The notes under the pieces were generated by a model. The model saw only the letters and a program-made list of their open reading frames with translations. It was not told where the DNA came from and ran no database searches. Positions 35,047-42,980 of a DNA stretch of 64,000 bases are shown here, piece by piece (within the stretch, counting starts at the first letter, position 1; every line of letters begins with the position of its first letter). The position numbers were made by a program, and so were the translations under genes. The stretch comes from DATAES01 sp963721305 (lineage in GTDB: Bacteria > Actinomycetota > Acidimicrobiia > Acidimicrobiales > JACDCH01): positions 310,001 to 374,000 of the forward strand of contig CAVRIR010000005.1 in NCBI GenBank assembly GCA_963721305.1. The letters run 5' to 3'.

Positions 35047-35910
35047 ATGGCTTTGGAGTTCGGCCTGCAGATCCCGCGCTTCACCTGGCCGGGTGGACCG
35101 GAAGAGATCGCGCCTCGTCTGGCCTCGATCGCGCGCGCCGCCGAGGACGCGGGGTTCACCAGCATCTGGGTGATGGACCACTTCCTGCAGATTCCCGTCG
35201 TGGGACGCGAGTGGGAAGAGATGTTGGAGAGCTACACGACTCTCGGTTACCTCGCTGCGGTCACGTCACGCGCCCGTCTCGGCGTGCTCGTCACCGGCAT
35301 CACGTACCGCAACCTGGCGCACGTGGGGAAGATCGTCGCCACCGTCGATGTGCTGTCAGGGGGACGGGCGATGTGCGGGCTCGGTGCCGCTTGGTTCGCG
35401 CGTGAGCACCAGCTCTACGGATGGGAGTTCCCGCCACGGTCACGCCGGTACGAGTTGCTCGAGGACGCACTCGAGCTGCTGCCGATGATGTGGGGACCGG
35501 GCTCGCCCGCGTTCCACGGCCGCACGGTCGATGTTGCCGAGGCGACCTGCTACCCGCGGCCGCTCCAGGATCACGTGCCGATCCTCATCGGCGGCTCGGG
35601 CGAACGGAGGACGCTGCGGCTCGTCGCGCAGTACGCCGACGCGAGCAACCTCTTCGGCGAGCCGGACACCATCCGCCACAAGATCGACGTGCTGCGCCGC
35701 CACTGCGACGACCTCGGACGCGATCCGTCCGAGATCACGATCACGCAGCTGTCGACGGTGGACTACGGGTCGACCGAAGAGCTCATCGGTCGCTACCGAG
35801 AGCTCGCGGACGCCGGCGTCCAGAACGCCATCGTGTCCTTCGCCGCCCTCGAAGACACCTCCGCCGTCGACCGTTTCGCCCCCGTCATCACCGCCTTCCG
35901 CGCGGGGTGA
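35047..35910 (+). CDS. F420-dependent LLM oxidoreductase, Rv1855c-like
   Basis: The 287-residue protein begins ALEFGLQIPRFTWPGGPEEIAP and has SIWVMDHFLQIP, VLVTGITYRNLAHVGKIVATVDVLSGGRAMCGLGAAWFAREHQLYG and PILIGGSGERRTLRLVAQYAD. This is the pattern of the Rv1855c-type (TIGR03560-like) F420-dependent enzymes. AAGGAG stands six bases before ATG 35047, so it can start independently even though the kinase frame runs into it. Element B begins 22 bp after the stop. Confidence 0.87.
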   Translation: MALEFGLQIPRFTWPGGPEEIAPRLASIARAAEDAGFTSIWVMDHFLQIPVVGREWEEMLESYTTLGYLAAVTSRARLGVLVTGITYRNLAHVGKIVATVDVLSGGRAMCGLGAAWFAREHQLYGWEFPPRSRRYELLEDALELLPMMWGPGSPAFHGRTVDVAEATCYPRPLQDHVPILIGGSGERRTLRLVAQYADASNLFGEPDTIRHKIDVLRRHCDDLGRDPSEITITQLSTVDYGSTEELIGRYRELADAGVQNAIVSFAALEDTSAVDRFAPVITAFRAG

Positions 35911-35935
35911 CGCACTGGGAACGACGCACTGGGAA
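35909..35935 (+). repeat. 13-bp tandem duplication at the edge of element B
   Basis: GACGCACTGGGAA occurs twice with a 14-bp period (35909-35921 and 35923-35935). The second copy runs into the start of element B and the first overlaps the LLM stop codon. Confidence 0.75.
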
Positions 35936-35982
35936 TGTTGGATGGAAACGGGCGCCATGGCGCCCGTTTCTCCCCGGAGTTC
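35933..35982 (+). repeat. 50-bp post-stop hairpin element, copy B
   Basis: GAATGTTGGATGG is followed by the stem GAAACGGGCGC / GCGCCCGTTTC with loop CATG, then TCTCCCCGGAGTTC. It begins 22 bp after the LLM stop; the opposing SDR gene ends at 36020. Confidence 0.9.
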
Positions 35983-36014
35983 GAGCTTTCGGGGGAAGTT
36001 CGAGCTTCGGGGAA
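35979..36014 (+). repeat. Imperfect tandem duplication at the distal end of element B
   Basis: AGTTCGAGCTTTCGGGGGA (35979) is followed directly by AGTTCGAGCTTCGGGGAA (35997). The repeat unit starts inside the element's GGAGTTC end, as in element E. Confidence 0.7.
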
Positions 36015-36019
36015 GGAAG

Positions 36020-36730
36020 TCAGACTGCGGCGACGCCGCCGTCGGCTTCGAGGGCGTGGCCGGTGACGAAGGACGCGGCGTCGGTGCAGAGCCAGACGAC
36101 GGCTTCGGCGATCTCTTCCGGCTCGCCGATGCGCCCGATCGGGGCGCGGCGGCCCATCTTCTCGAGCATCTCCTCGTCGCCGCCGACGAAGCCCCGCAGC
36201 ATCGGCGTGCGAATCGTCCCCGGGCACACGGCGTTGACACGGATGCCTTCCCGGGCAACCTCGAGCGCGGCCGTCTTCGTGAGTCCGAGCACGCCGTGCT
36301 TGCTGGCCGAGTACGCCGCCAATCCGGGCACGCCCATCTTCCCGGCGGACGACGCGACGTTGACGATGCTGCCGCCGTTGCCGAGCTCGCGCATGGCGCG
36401 CAGCTCCGCCCGGAGGCAGAAGAAGACGGCGTCGAGATTGATGGCCATCGTCTGCCGCCACGCCTCGGTCGTCGCATCGGCGATGTTGGCGTACGTCCCG
36501 GAGGTGCCCGCCACGTTCGCGGCGATGTCCAACCGTCCGTGCTCACGCACGATCCGTTCAACGAGCTCGTCGACGGCGGTTTCGTCCGTCACGTCCACTG
36601 GCTGCTCGCCCCCGATGTCGGCGACGACGACACGCGCACCGAGGTCGCCAAGTCGTTTCGCGGTGGCCGCGCCGATGCCGGAGGCGCCTCCGGTCACGAG
36701 TGCAACCCTTCCTTGCAGCTCGTCAGTCAA
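36020..36730 (-). CDS. Short-chain dehydrogenase/reductase
   Basis: A classical 236-residue SDR with TGGASGIG near residue 14, VVVADIGG, NVAGTSG, YSASKHGVLGLT (catalytic Tyr/Lys) and NAVCPGTIRTPML. It oxidises or reduces a hydroxyl/keto group with NAD(H) as suggested by the acidic residue after beta2. The TTG at 36730 overlaps the stop of the EthD-like gene by 8 bp, so it is the last member of a coupled five-gene operon. Confidence 0.87.
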   Translation of the reverse strand: MTDELQGRVALVTGGASGIGAATAKRLGDLGARVVVADIGGEQPVDVTDETAVDELVERIVREHGRLDIAANVAGTSGTYANIADATTEAWRQTMAINLDAVFFCLRAELRAMRELGNGGSIVNVASSAGKMGVPGLAAYSASKHGVLGLTKTAALEVAREGIRVNAVCPGTIRTPMLRGFVGGDEEMLEKMGRRAPIGRIGEPEEIAEAVVWLCTDAASFVTGHALEADGGVAAV

Positions 36731-37061
36731 TGAAGACCTCGGCTTGCTCGGTGAAGATCACGACGATGCTGTCCATGTCGAGGATCCGGCTCTCGTCCGG
36801 TTGCATCTTCTCGGCGTAGGCCGGGTCCTGCAGCATCGCGATGAAGTCGTGGTACGAGTCGAACCACTGGATGGCCATGCCGTCGTATGTGTCGCCGTTG
36901 CGGTAGTCGGCCAACACGCGGTGGTTCTGTTCGTACCGGCGGATGTACTTCCGGTACGCCGGCTCGTCCGCGATCATCCGACCGTGCGCGCGCCACTTCT
37001 CGTGGAACTCCTCGACACTTAGCGCGGGGTTGCGCTTGACCAACACGGTGAGCTTGATCAT
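36723..37061 (-). CDS. EthD-domain protein (dimeric alpha-beta barrel)
   Basis: The 112-residue protein opens MIKLTVLVKRNPALSVEEFHEKWRAHG, followed by YRKYIRRYEQNHRV and GMAIQWFDSYHDFIAMLQDP, the EthD/Dabb fold. Such proteins assist cytochrome P450 systems or act as small isomerases or decarboxylases. ATG 37061 overlaps the upstream SDR stop (ATGA). Between two SDR genes it probably handles a pathway intermediate. Confidence 0.85.
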   Translation of the reverse strand: MIKLTVLVKRNPALSVEEFHEKWRAHGRMIADEPAYRKYIRRYEQNHRVLADYRNGDTYDGMAIQWFDSYHDFIAMLQDPAYAEKMQPDESRILDMDSIVVIFTEQAEVFID

Positions 37062-37849
37062 CAGAAGCCCTGGAACCAGTGGCCGCCGTTGACGCCGATC
37101 GCTTGTCCGGTGACGCACTTCGACAGATCGGATGCGAAGAACACCACCGAGCCGGCGATCTCCGACGAGTGCGGGAGGTAGCCGAGGGCGGTCTCGCCTT
37201 CGAGTTGCGCCAATTTCTCGTCGTACGTGATTCCTTCCTTCTCGGCCATGTAGTTCACGAACCACTCGACCTTGTCGCTCCAGATGTAACCGGGGTGGAT
37301 CCCGTTGACCCGGATGCCGTACTTGCCGAGTTCGAGCGCGAGCGTCTTCGTCGCGGTCGCGAGCGCGGACTTCGACGCCGCGTACGCGCCGTACCGCGGC
37401 TCGGTGCGCACTGCCGACATGGAGTTGACCATGACGATGCGACCGTCACCTTGTTCCTTCATCACGGGCACGACGAGTTGCGTGAGTTGCAACGTGCCCC
37501 AGAGGTTGACGTCCATCACCGTTCGCCACGTGTCGAAGTCGGCCTTCTCGAACAGGCGATGATCGCCGTCGTGGAACGCGTTGTTGACGAGGACGTCGAT
37601 GCGACCGAACGCCGACACACCGGCGTCGATCGTCTGCCGGCACGAGTCCGCGTCAGTGATGTCGAGTTGCGCGCGCACGGCCTTTCGACCGAGTGCCTCG
37701 ACTTCGTCCGCGACCGAGTCGACGTTCGCCACGGTGCGCGCGCCGAGGATCACGTCCGCGCCGTGCTCTGCGAGTTGCAGCGAGATGTCGCGTCCCATCC
37801 CCGGGCCGATACCCGACACCAGCGCCACCTTGCCGTCCAGCAAACCCAT
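37061..37849 (-). CDS. Short-chain dehydrogenase/reductase
   Basis: A 262-residue SDR with VSGIGPGMGRDIS (GxxxGxG), NNAFHDGDHRLFEK, VNSMSAVRTE and YAASKSALATATK (Tyr/Lys). It ends GVNGGHWFQGF. NNAFHDG and GIGPGMG place it in the mycofactocin- or steroid-linked SDR type seen in actinobacteria, but I cannot name the substrate. ATG 37849 is preferred because AAGGGG lies six bases upstream; the GTG at 37855 is too close to it. Confidence 0.86.
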   Translation of the reverse strand: MGLLDGKVALVSGIGPGMGRDISLQLAEHGADVILGARTVANVDSVADEVEALGRKAVRAQLDITDADSCRQTIDAGVSAFGRIDVLVNNAFHDGDHRLFEKADFDTWRTVMDVNLWGTLQLTQLVVPVMKEQGDGRIVMVNSMSAVRTEPRYGAYAASKSALATATKTLALELGKYGIRVNGIHPGYIWSDKVEWFVNYMAEKEGITYDEKLAQLEGETALGYLPHSSEIAGSVVFFASDLSKCVTGQAIGVNGGHWFQGF

Positions 37850-37851
37850 CC

Positions 37852-38778
37852 TCACCCCTTGTCGTCGTCGAGCAGCGGCACGACTTCGGCCTCGAATGCC
37901 CGGATCTGATCACACAACTCATCGCAGGTGCGCGATCGGAAGCGCACCTGCACCTGGTCGACGCCCATCCTGGCGTAGTCGCCGAGGTAACCCGCAAGGC
38001 GGTCCGGCGCGCCGGCGACGCAGCCCTTGCCCGTGTCCCAGCCGGCGTCGCCGACGTAGAGGAACGGGGCGATCGCGCCGATCGTGAACTCGCCGTCGCG
38101 TCCGGCTGTGGCGCGGAGCTCGCCGATGCGTTCGATCGCCGCAGGCATGTCCTTCTTCAACGTTCCCTGCGGGAGCCAACCGTCGCCGCGCTCGGCCGCA
38201 CGACGGATCGCGGCGGGTGATGACCCACCGATCCAGATCGGCGGTCCCTTCGGTTGGATCGGGCGCGGTCGCTGTGCGAAGTCGCCCGCGCTCCACTCGT
38301 CGGCAAACGCGGCGCGGATGACGTCGACCGCCTCGTCCGTGAGCTTGCCGCGAGCGGCGAACGAGATGCCGAGAAGGTCGAACTCGGCTTCGACGTGTCC
38401 CGCGCCCACGCCGAGGATCGCGCGACCGTTGCTCAACGCGTCGAGGGTCGAGAAGGCCTTGGCCGTCTGCAACGGATGGCGGTACGCGGGCACGTACACA
38501 TGGCTGAGCAAGCGGACGTTGCTCGTGATTCCGGCGAGCCAGCTCAGCGTGGCGACCGTGTCGTACCACGTCGTGTTCATGGTCGCGGCGTTGGCACCCG
38601 GGATCGCGACGTGATCGCATACCGCGACGTAGTCGAATCCGCTCTCGTCGCAGGCACGCGCGACGGCGGCGAGCTCGGCTGCGCCGGCGTCCTTCTCCCA
38701 GTCCTCGACGAAGTACGTGCTCTGGGCCTGGATCGGGAGTTGGATGCCGTAGCGCATGTGCTCGCTTCGCTCGCTCAT
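37852..38778 (-). CDS. F420-type LLM oxidoreductase (TIGR03619-like)
   Basis: The 308-residue protein has MRYGIQLPIQAQS, FDYVAVCDHVAIPG, VRLLSHVYVPAYRHPLQTAKAFSTLDALSNGRAILGVGAGHVEAEFDLLG and PIWIGGSSPAAIRRAAERGDGW. ATG 38778 overlaps the stop of the preceding LLM gene (ATGA); ATG 38757 is an alternative. F420 rather than FMN is inferred from the subgroup. Confidence 0.87.
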   Translation of the reverse strand: MSERSEHMRYGIQLPIQAQSTYFVEDWEKDAGAAELAAVARACDESGFDYVAVCDHVAIPGANAATMNTTWYDTVATLSWLAGITSNVRLLSHVYVPAYRHPLQTAKAFSTLDALSNGRAILGVGAGHVEAEFDLLGISFAARGKLTDEAVDVIRAAFADEWSAGDFAQRPRPIQPKGPPIWIGGSSPAAIRRAAERGDGWLPQGTLKKDMPAAIERIGELRATAGRDGEFTIGAIAPFLYVGDAGWDTGKGCVAGAPDRLAGYLGDYARMGVDQVQVRFRSRTCDELCDQIRAFEAEVVPLLDDDKG

Positions 38779-39638
38779 GCCATGAACCTTTCTGAGAACG
38801 TGCGCAGTTGCTCGACCGCCTTGTCGATGTCGCGCTCGCGCGTCGAGAGGATGAGGCGATCGCAGCCGTGCTTGTCGACCGCCGCCAGCCGATCGTCGTC
38901 GAGCTGGTCGAGCAGTCCGCCGAGCGAGAGCTCGATGGCGTCAGGGTCGCGACCCGCGCCCTCCGCCGCCGAGCGCATCTGCTCCAGTCGTTCGTCCAGG
39001 CGATCGCCATCGAGCCCGAGCGGATGGAAACCGTCCGCGATGCGCCCGGCTCGGTCTGCGGCGGCGCGGCTGTGCCCCCCGACGTGGATCGGGATCGATC
39101 CGGTGCGCGGCTTCGGGAAGCTGCATGCTCGTTCGAAGTCGAAGAACTGTCCGTGGAAGGTCGCTTCGTCGTCGCGCCACAAGACGCGCATCGCTTCGAT
39201 GCACTCGTCCGTGCGCGCACCGCGGGTCGCCGGATCGATGCCCATCGCTTCCATCTCCTCGCGCTGCCAACCGACGCCGATGCCGGCGACGAGCCGTCCG
39301 TCCGACAGGCGATCGATGGTCGCGAGACGTTTGGCGAGCTGCACCGGATGGTGCTCGGGGAGGATGAGGATGCCGGTGCCGAGCCCGAGCGTCGTCGTCG
39401 CGCCGGCGAGGAACGCGAGGAGGTCGAGCGGGTCCGGGATGTCGGCGTGGTCGGGCAACGTCATGCGCCCGCTGTCGCTGTAGGGGTACGGACTCGTGTA
39501 GCCCGCGACCACGACGACGTGTTCGGCGACGTAGATCGACTCGAACCCGTAGGTCTCGGCGGCCCGTGCGAACGTCGTGATCCACGCCGGGTCGGCGGTC
39601 ACGCCCGTGCGGTAGGGCGGCAGGAGTCCGAACTTCAC
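38775..39638 (-). CDS. F420-type LLM oxidoreductase
   Basis: The 287-residue protein begins VKFGLLPPYRTGVTADPAW and carries IYVAEHVVVVAGYTSPYPYSDSGRM, LGLGTGILILPEHHPVQLAKRLATIDRLSDGRLVAGIGVGWQREEMEAMG and PIHVGGHSRAAADRAGRIADGF, all luciferase-superfamily hallmarks. GTG 39638 replaces a longer frame that would lie in the divergent thiolase gene. It is first in the five-gene minus-strand operon ending at 36020. Confidence 0.87.
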   Translation of the reverse strand: MKFGLLPPYRTGVTADPAWITTFARAAETYGFESIYVAEHVVVVAGYTSPYPYSDSGRMTLPDHADIPDPLDLLAFLAGATTTLGLGTGILILPEHHPVQLAKRLATIDRLSDGRLVAGIGVGWQREEMEAMGIDPATRGARTDECIEAMRVLWRDDEATFHGQFFDFERACSFPKPRTGSIPIHVGGHSRAAADRAGRIADGFHPLGLDGDRLDERLEQMRSAAEGAGRDPDAIELSLGGLLDQLDDDRLAAVDKHGCDRLILSTRERDIDKAVEQLRTFSERFMA

Positions 39639-39693
39639 CGCAGGGATCGTGCCTCTGTTGGTCCGTCCACCGCCAGCGGGGTAGAACGGCGCC

Positions 39694-40896
39694 ATGCCTG
39701 AAGCCGTGATCGTCTCCGCCGCACGCACGCCGATCGGCCGAGCCAACAAGGGCTCGCTCGTCGATTGCCGTCCCGATGACCTGACCGCGCACATCGTGAA
39801 GGCCGCGCTCGCGAAGGTGCCACAACTCGACCCGCAGTCGATCGACGACCTGATCACCGGCTGCGGCCAGCCTGGCGGCGAGTCCGGCTACAACATCGCC
39901 CGCGTGTCGGCGATCCTCGCCGGGATGCCCGACGTGCCGGGCGTGACGGTCAACCGCTATTGCTCGTCGTCGTTGCAGGCGATCCGCATGGCGTCGCACG
40001 CGGTGAAGGCGGGCGAGGGTGATGCCTTCATCTGCGCCGGCGTCGAGACGGTGTCGCGGTTCCAGTTCGGCGCGGCGGACACCGGTCCACACAACCCTGC
40101 GTTCTCGACTGCCGAGGAGCGCACTCGTGAGCGGACCAACGGCGCATCGTCGTGGGAGCCGCTCACCGGGCTGCCCGACATCTACATCGCCATGGGTCAG
40201 ACCGCGGAGAACGTGCGGCTGGCCGAGAACGTGAGCCGCCAGGAGATGGACGAGTTCGCGGCGCGGTCGCAGCAGCTCTCGGTCGAGTCACAGAAGAACG
40301 GCTTCTTCGAACGGGAGATCGTGCCGGTGACGCTTCCGGACGGTTCGGTGATGTCGAAGGACGACGGTCCTCGGGAAGGCACGACCGTCGAGAAGCTGGC
40401 GGAGCTCAAGCCGGTGTTCCGTCCGGACGGTGAAGTGACCGCGGGCAACGCGTGCCCGCTGAACGACGGCGCCGCCGCAGTGATCGTGATGTCGGACACG
40501 CGTGCTGACGCGTTGGGGATCAAGCCGCTGGCACGAGTCGTGTCGTCAGGTGTGTCGGGACTCAACCCGGAGATCATGGGACTCGGGCCGATCGAGGCGT
40601 GCCGTCAGGCGATGGCGCGGGCCGGGATGACGATCGACGACATCGACCTGGTCGAGATCAACGAGGCGTTCGCCGCGCAGGTGATCCCGTCGGCGAAGCA
40701 CCTCGGCATCCCGTGGGAGAAGCTCAACGTCCATGGCGGTTCGATCGCCCTCGGCCATCCCTTCGGGATGACCGGCGCCCGCATCATGGCCACGCTCCTC
40801 AACGGCCTCGAGGACGGCGGCGCCCACTACGGCATGGAGTCGATGTGCGTCGGCGGCGGCCAGGGCATGGCCATGATCGTCGAACGCCTCACCTGA
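39694..40896 (+). CDS. Thiolase (acetyl-CoA C-acyltransferase)
   Basis: This 400-residue thiolase has the nucleophile Cys90 in VNRYCSSSLQAIRMA, the His in GGSIALGHPFGMTGAR and the second Cys in ESMCVGGGQGMAMI. It cleaves 3-ketoacyl-CoA with CoA in beta-oxidation, or condenses acetyl-CoA. The divergent promoter region with the LLM operon is 55 bp. Element C begins 23 bp after its stop, and the AbiEi-like gene on the other strand overlaps its last 8 bp. Confidence 0.94.
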   Translation: MPEAVIVSAARTPIGRANKGSLVDCRPDDLTAHIVKAALAKVPQLDPQSIDDLITGCGQPGGESGYNIARVSAILAGMPDVPGVTVNRYCSSSLQAIRMASHAVKAGEGDAFICAGVETVSRFQFGAADTGPHNPAFSTAEERTRERTNGASSWEPLTGLPDIYIAMGQTAENVRLAENVSRQEMDEFAARSQQLSVESQKNGFFEREIVPVTLPDGSVMSKDDGPREGTTVEKLAELKPVFRPDGEVTAGNACPLNDGAAAVIVMSDTRADALGIKPLARVVSSGVSGLNPEIMGLGPIEACRQAMARAGMTIDDIDLVEINEAFAAQVIPSAKHLGIPWEKLNVHGGSIALGHPFGMTGARIMATLLNGLEDGGAHYGMESMCVGGGQGMAMIVERLT

Positions 40897-41929
40897 CCGG
40901 ATCGCCGCCATCACTTGGCGAATGTTGGATGGAAACGGGCGCCATAGCGCCCGTTTCTCCCCGCAGTTCGAGACGTTGCGCCAGGTCTCGGATGAGTCGC
41001 GGCGCAGCGACGACGAGGTCGCGGTACGGCCAACGCCACACCTCGTAGCCCAGCCGCCGAACACGAGCATCGCGAGCCGCGTCTGCCTCCTGGTCGCAGG
41101 GACCGTCGTGCCAGTTTCCATCGATCTCGAGTACGAGCCGGATGTTCGGCCACACGAAGTCGACGGTCCCGATCCACCCTTCGTCGTCGCTCATGCTGAC
41201 CTGACGGTCAGGCGACGGCAGCGTCCACTCGTCGATCAACTCCATCACGAGACTCTCGCCCTCCGAGTCGGTCGGCGTGTACTTCGGCCCGAGCTTCAAG
41301 AGCAGCTCACCCGTGAGCGCCGAGCCGGGACGGCCGCGCTTGCCGATGCTCGCTCGCACTGCGGCGAGTTGCCCGAGCAACAGACCACGTCGTCCGAGCG
41401 CGTCGTTGAGGACTCGCGTCATGTGCAACGCATGAACGCCACGGCCCTCCACTGACCGGCGAAATGCCGGATCGGGATCGCCGATGAGGTCGAAGCACGT
41501 GCGGGCCACGGTCGTCACCGGAAAGCCGGCCTTCACCGTGCGGTGATTCGCCGGAATCAACGCCGATCGATGGAACCGGGCCAACGTCACCATGTGATCG
41601 TGATGGTCGGGACCGCTGACTTCGACGGCACAGTGCGACCGGTAGCGCCAGAACTCGTGGAGCTGCGCTGCGGACCGGTGGCTGATGACAGCGCCCGGCC
41701 CGGCGTCGACCAATCCCGCCTGCATCTGCGCCTCCCACGTCCATGGGTGGTCCCGCAGGCGGTAGATGCCTCGCTTGAGACGGATGATCCGTCCGATCCG
41801 ACGACGGTGCTTCAACGCGTCATACGACACGCCCCGACGACCCGCCTGGTCCGCATGGAACACCCCGTGCTGCCGGGCTCCGAGTTCGGACAGGATCGCA
41901 TCGACATCGAGATTCACATGATGTTTCAT
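40889..41929 (-). CDS. AbiEi-type N-terminal domain plus DUF559 endonuclease-like protein
   Basis: The 346-residue protein has an AbiEi/transcriptional-antitoxin-like N-terminus (ILSELGARQHGVFHADQAGRRGVSYDALKHRRRIGRIIRLKRGIYRL, a wHTH domain) and a C-terminal DUF559/Vsr-like nuclease domain (DFVWPNIRLVLEIDGNWHDG, with the acid EID, then RRLGYEVWRWPYRDL). Such proteins are common solitary antitoxin-like genes with unclear roles. Its last ~20 residues (ETGAMAPVSIQHS) are the translation of element C read in reverse, so the natural terminus was replaced or extended by the repeat. Element D lies 35 bp upstream of its ATG. Confidence 0.8.
   Translation of the reverse strand: MKHHVNLDVDAILSELGARQHGVFHADQAGRRGVSYDALKHRRRIGRIIRLKRGIYRLRDHPWTWEAQMQAGLVDAGPGAVISHRSAAQLHEFWRYRSHCAVEVSGPDHHDHMVTLARFHRSALIPANHRTVKAGFPVTTVARTCFDLIGDPDPAFRRSVEGRGVHALHMTRVLNDALGRRGLLLGQLAAVRASIGKRGRPGSALTGELLLKLGPKYTPTDSEGESLVMELIDEWTLPSPDRQVSMSDDEGWIGTVDFVWPNIRLVLEIDGNWHDGPCDQEADAARDARVRRLGYEVWRWPYRDLVVAAPRLIRDLAQRLELRGETGAMAPVSIQHSPSDGGDPVR
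40920..40969 (+). repeat. 50-bp post-stop hairpin element, copy C
   Basis: GAATGTTGGATGG, then the stem with loop CATA, then TCTCCCCGCAGTTC (one change from the others). It starts 23 bp after the thiolase stop. It lies inside the 3' end of the AbiEi-like gene on the opposite strand and is inverted relative to copy D. Confidence 0.9.
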
Positions 41930-41938
41930 ACCTTCTCA

Positions 41939-41954
41939 TGACACCCCGATGTCA
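41939..41954 (-). promoter_or_regulatory. Inverted repeat and -35-like box upstream of the AbiEi-like gene
   Basis: TGACA-6-TGTCA, overlapping a TTGACA hexamer at 41950-41955 (minus strand), lies 10 bp before the ATG at 41929. AbiEi antitoxins autoregulate through inverted repeats in their promoters, so this is a candidate operator; evidence is positional only. Confidence 0.35.
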
Positions 41955-41963
41955 AGTCCCGCT

Positions 41964-42013
41964 GAACTCCGGGGAGAAACGGGCGCTATGGCGCCCGTTT
42001 CCATCCAACATTC
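41964..42013 (-). repeat. 50-bp post-stop hairpin element, copy D
   Basis: On the minus strand, GAATGTTGGATGG, stem with loop CATA, TCTCCCCGGAGTTC. It starts 2 bp after the stop of the SDR gene at 42016. Confidence 0.92.
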
Positions 42014-42015
42014 GC

Positions 42016-42930
42016 TCAGGGGGTGCCGTAGACGGGGGTCGGAGTGGGGGCGGTGGCCAGGAGGTTGGGGATGACGTCGGTGAGAGCGGCGGGGTCCCAG
42101 CGGTCGTTGTTGTCGACGACGGCGCCGTGTTGCCAGCCGTCCGCCACGGACACCTTCCCGCCCTCGATCTCGAACACGCGGGCCGTCACGTCCCGGGACA
42201 ACGTCGAACCCAGCCACACCACGAGCGGCGAGATGTTCTCGGGCGCCATCGCGTCGAACGCGCCCGACCTCTCGCCCGGCGCCGCCATCATCTCGGCGAA
42301 CACCGTCTCGGTCATCCGGGTGCGCGCCGACGGCGCGATCGCGTTCGCGGTGATCCCGTAGCGCCCGAGCTCGGCCGCCTGCACCAACGTCAGTCCCGCG
42401 ATGCCCGCCTTCGCGGCCGAGTACGCCGCCTGTCCGACGGATCCCATCAGGCCCGCGCCCGACGACGTGTTGATGATGCGCGCATCGACCGCGGCCCCCG
42501 CCTTCACTTGGTCGCGCCAGTACGCGGCCGCCCATCGCGACACGCAGAAGTGCCCCTTCAGATGGACACGCACGACGGCGTCCCACTCGTCTTCGGTCGC
42601 GTTCACGAACATCCGGTCGCGCACGAAGCCGGCGTTGTTCACGACGACGTCCAACCCGCCGAACGTCGACACCGCGGTGTTGACGAGCCGCTGCGCACCC
42701 TCCCAATCCGCCACGTCGTCGCCGTTGACGACCGCGCGGCCTCCGATCGCCGACACGATCTCGTCGACAACCTCCTGCGCCGGCGACGACGAGCCGCCCG
42801 TGCCGTCGAGCTCTGCGCCGATGTCGTTCACCACCACCGCCGCGCCCTGGCGGGCGAACTCGAGCGCGTGCGCCCGCCCGATCCCCCGCCCCGCGCCCGT
42901 CACGATGACCACCCGTCCGTCACAGATCAT
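42016..42930 (-). CDS. SDR, Hsd4A/MFE-2-like
   Basis: The 304-residue SDR shares layout with the one at 20178: TGAGRGIG, VVVNDIGAEL, NNAGFVRDRMF, INTSSGAGLMGSVGQ, the catalytic YSAAKAG and a long C-terminal tail (VSVADGWQHGAVVDNNDRWDPAAL). These are (3R)-hydroxyacyl-CoA or steroid hydroxyl dehydrogenases; which is not decidable here. It is divergent from the LLM gene (start 42981) by 50 bp. Confidence 0.85.
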   Translation of the reverse strand: MICDGRVVIVTGAGRGIGRAHALEFARQGAAVVVNDIGAELDGTGGSSSPAQEVVDEIVSAIGGRAVVNGDDVADWEGAQRLVNTAVSTFGGLDVVVNNAGFVRDRMFVNATEDEWDAVVRVHLKGHFCVSRWAAAYWRDQVKAGAAVDARIINTSSGAGLMGSVGQAAYSAAKAGIAGLTLVQAAELGRYGITANAIAPSARTRMTETVFAEMMAAPGERSGAFDAMAPENISPLVVWLGSTLSRDVTARVFEIEGGKVSVADGWQHGAVVDNNDRWDPAALTDVIPNLLATAPTPTPVYGTP

Positions 42931-42980
42931 GGCGAGCGATCGTAGGCGGCAACCCGGAACGGTCTGGAAGACTCGCCCAC

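Noticed and set aside
41206..41218. CCTGACGGTCAGG palindrome resembling the CTGACGG sites
   Set aside because: It has a different centre and lies inside the DUF559 coding region rather than near a start, so it is not counted as an operator.
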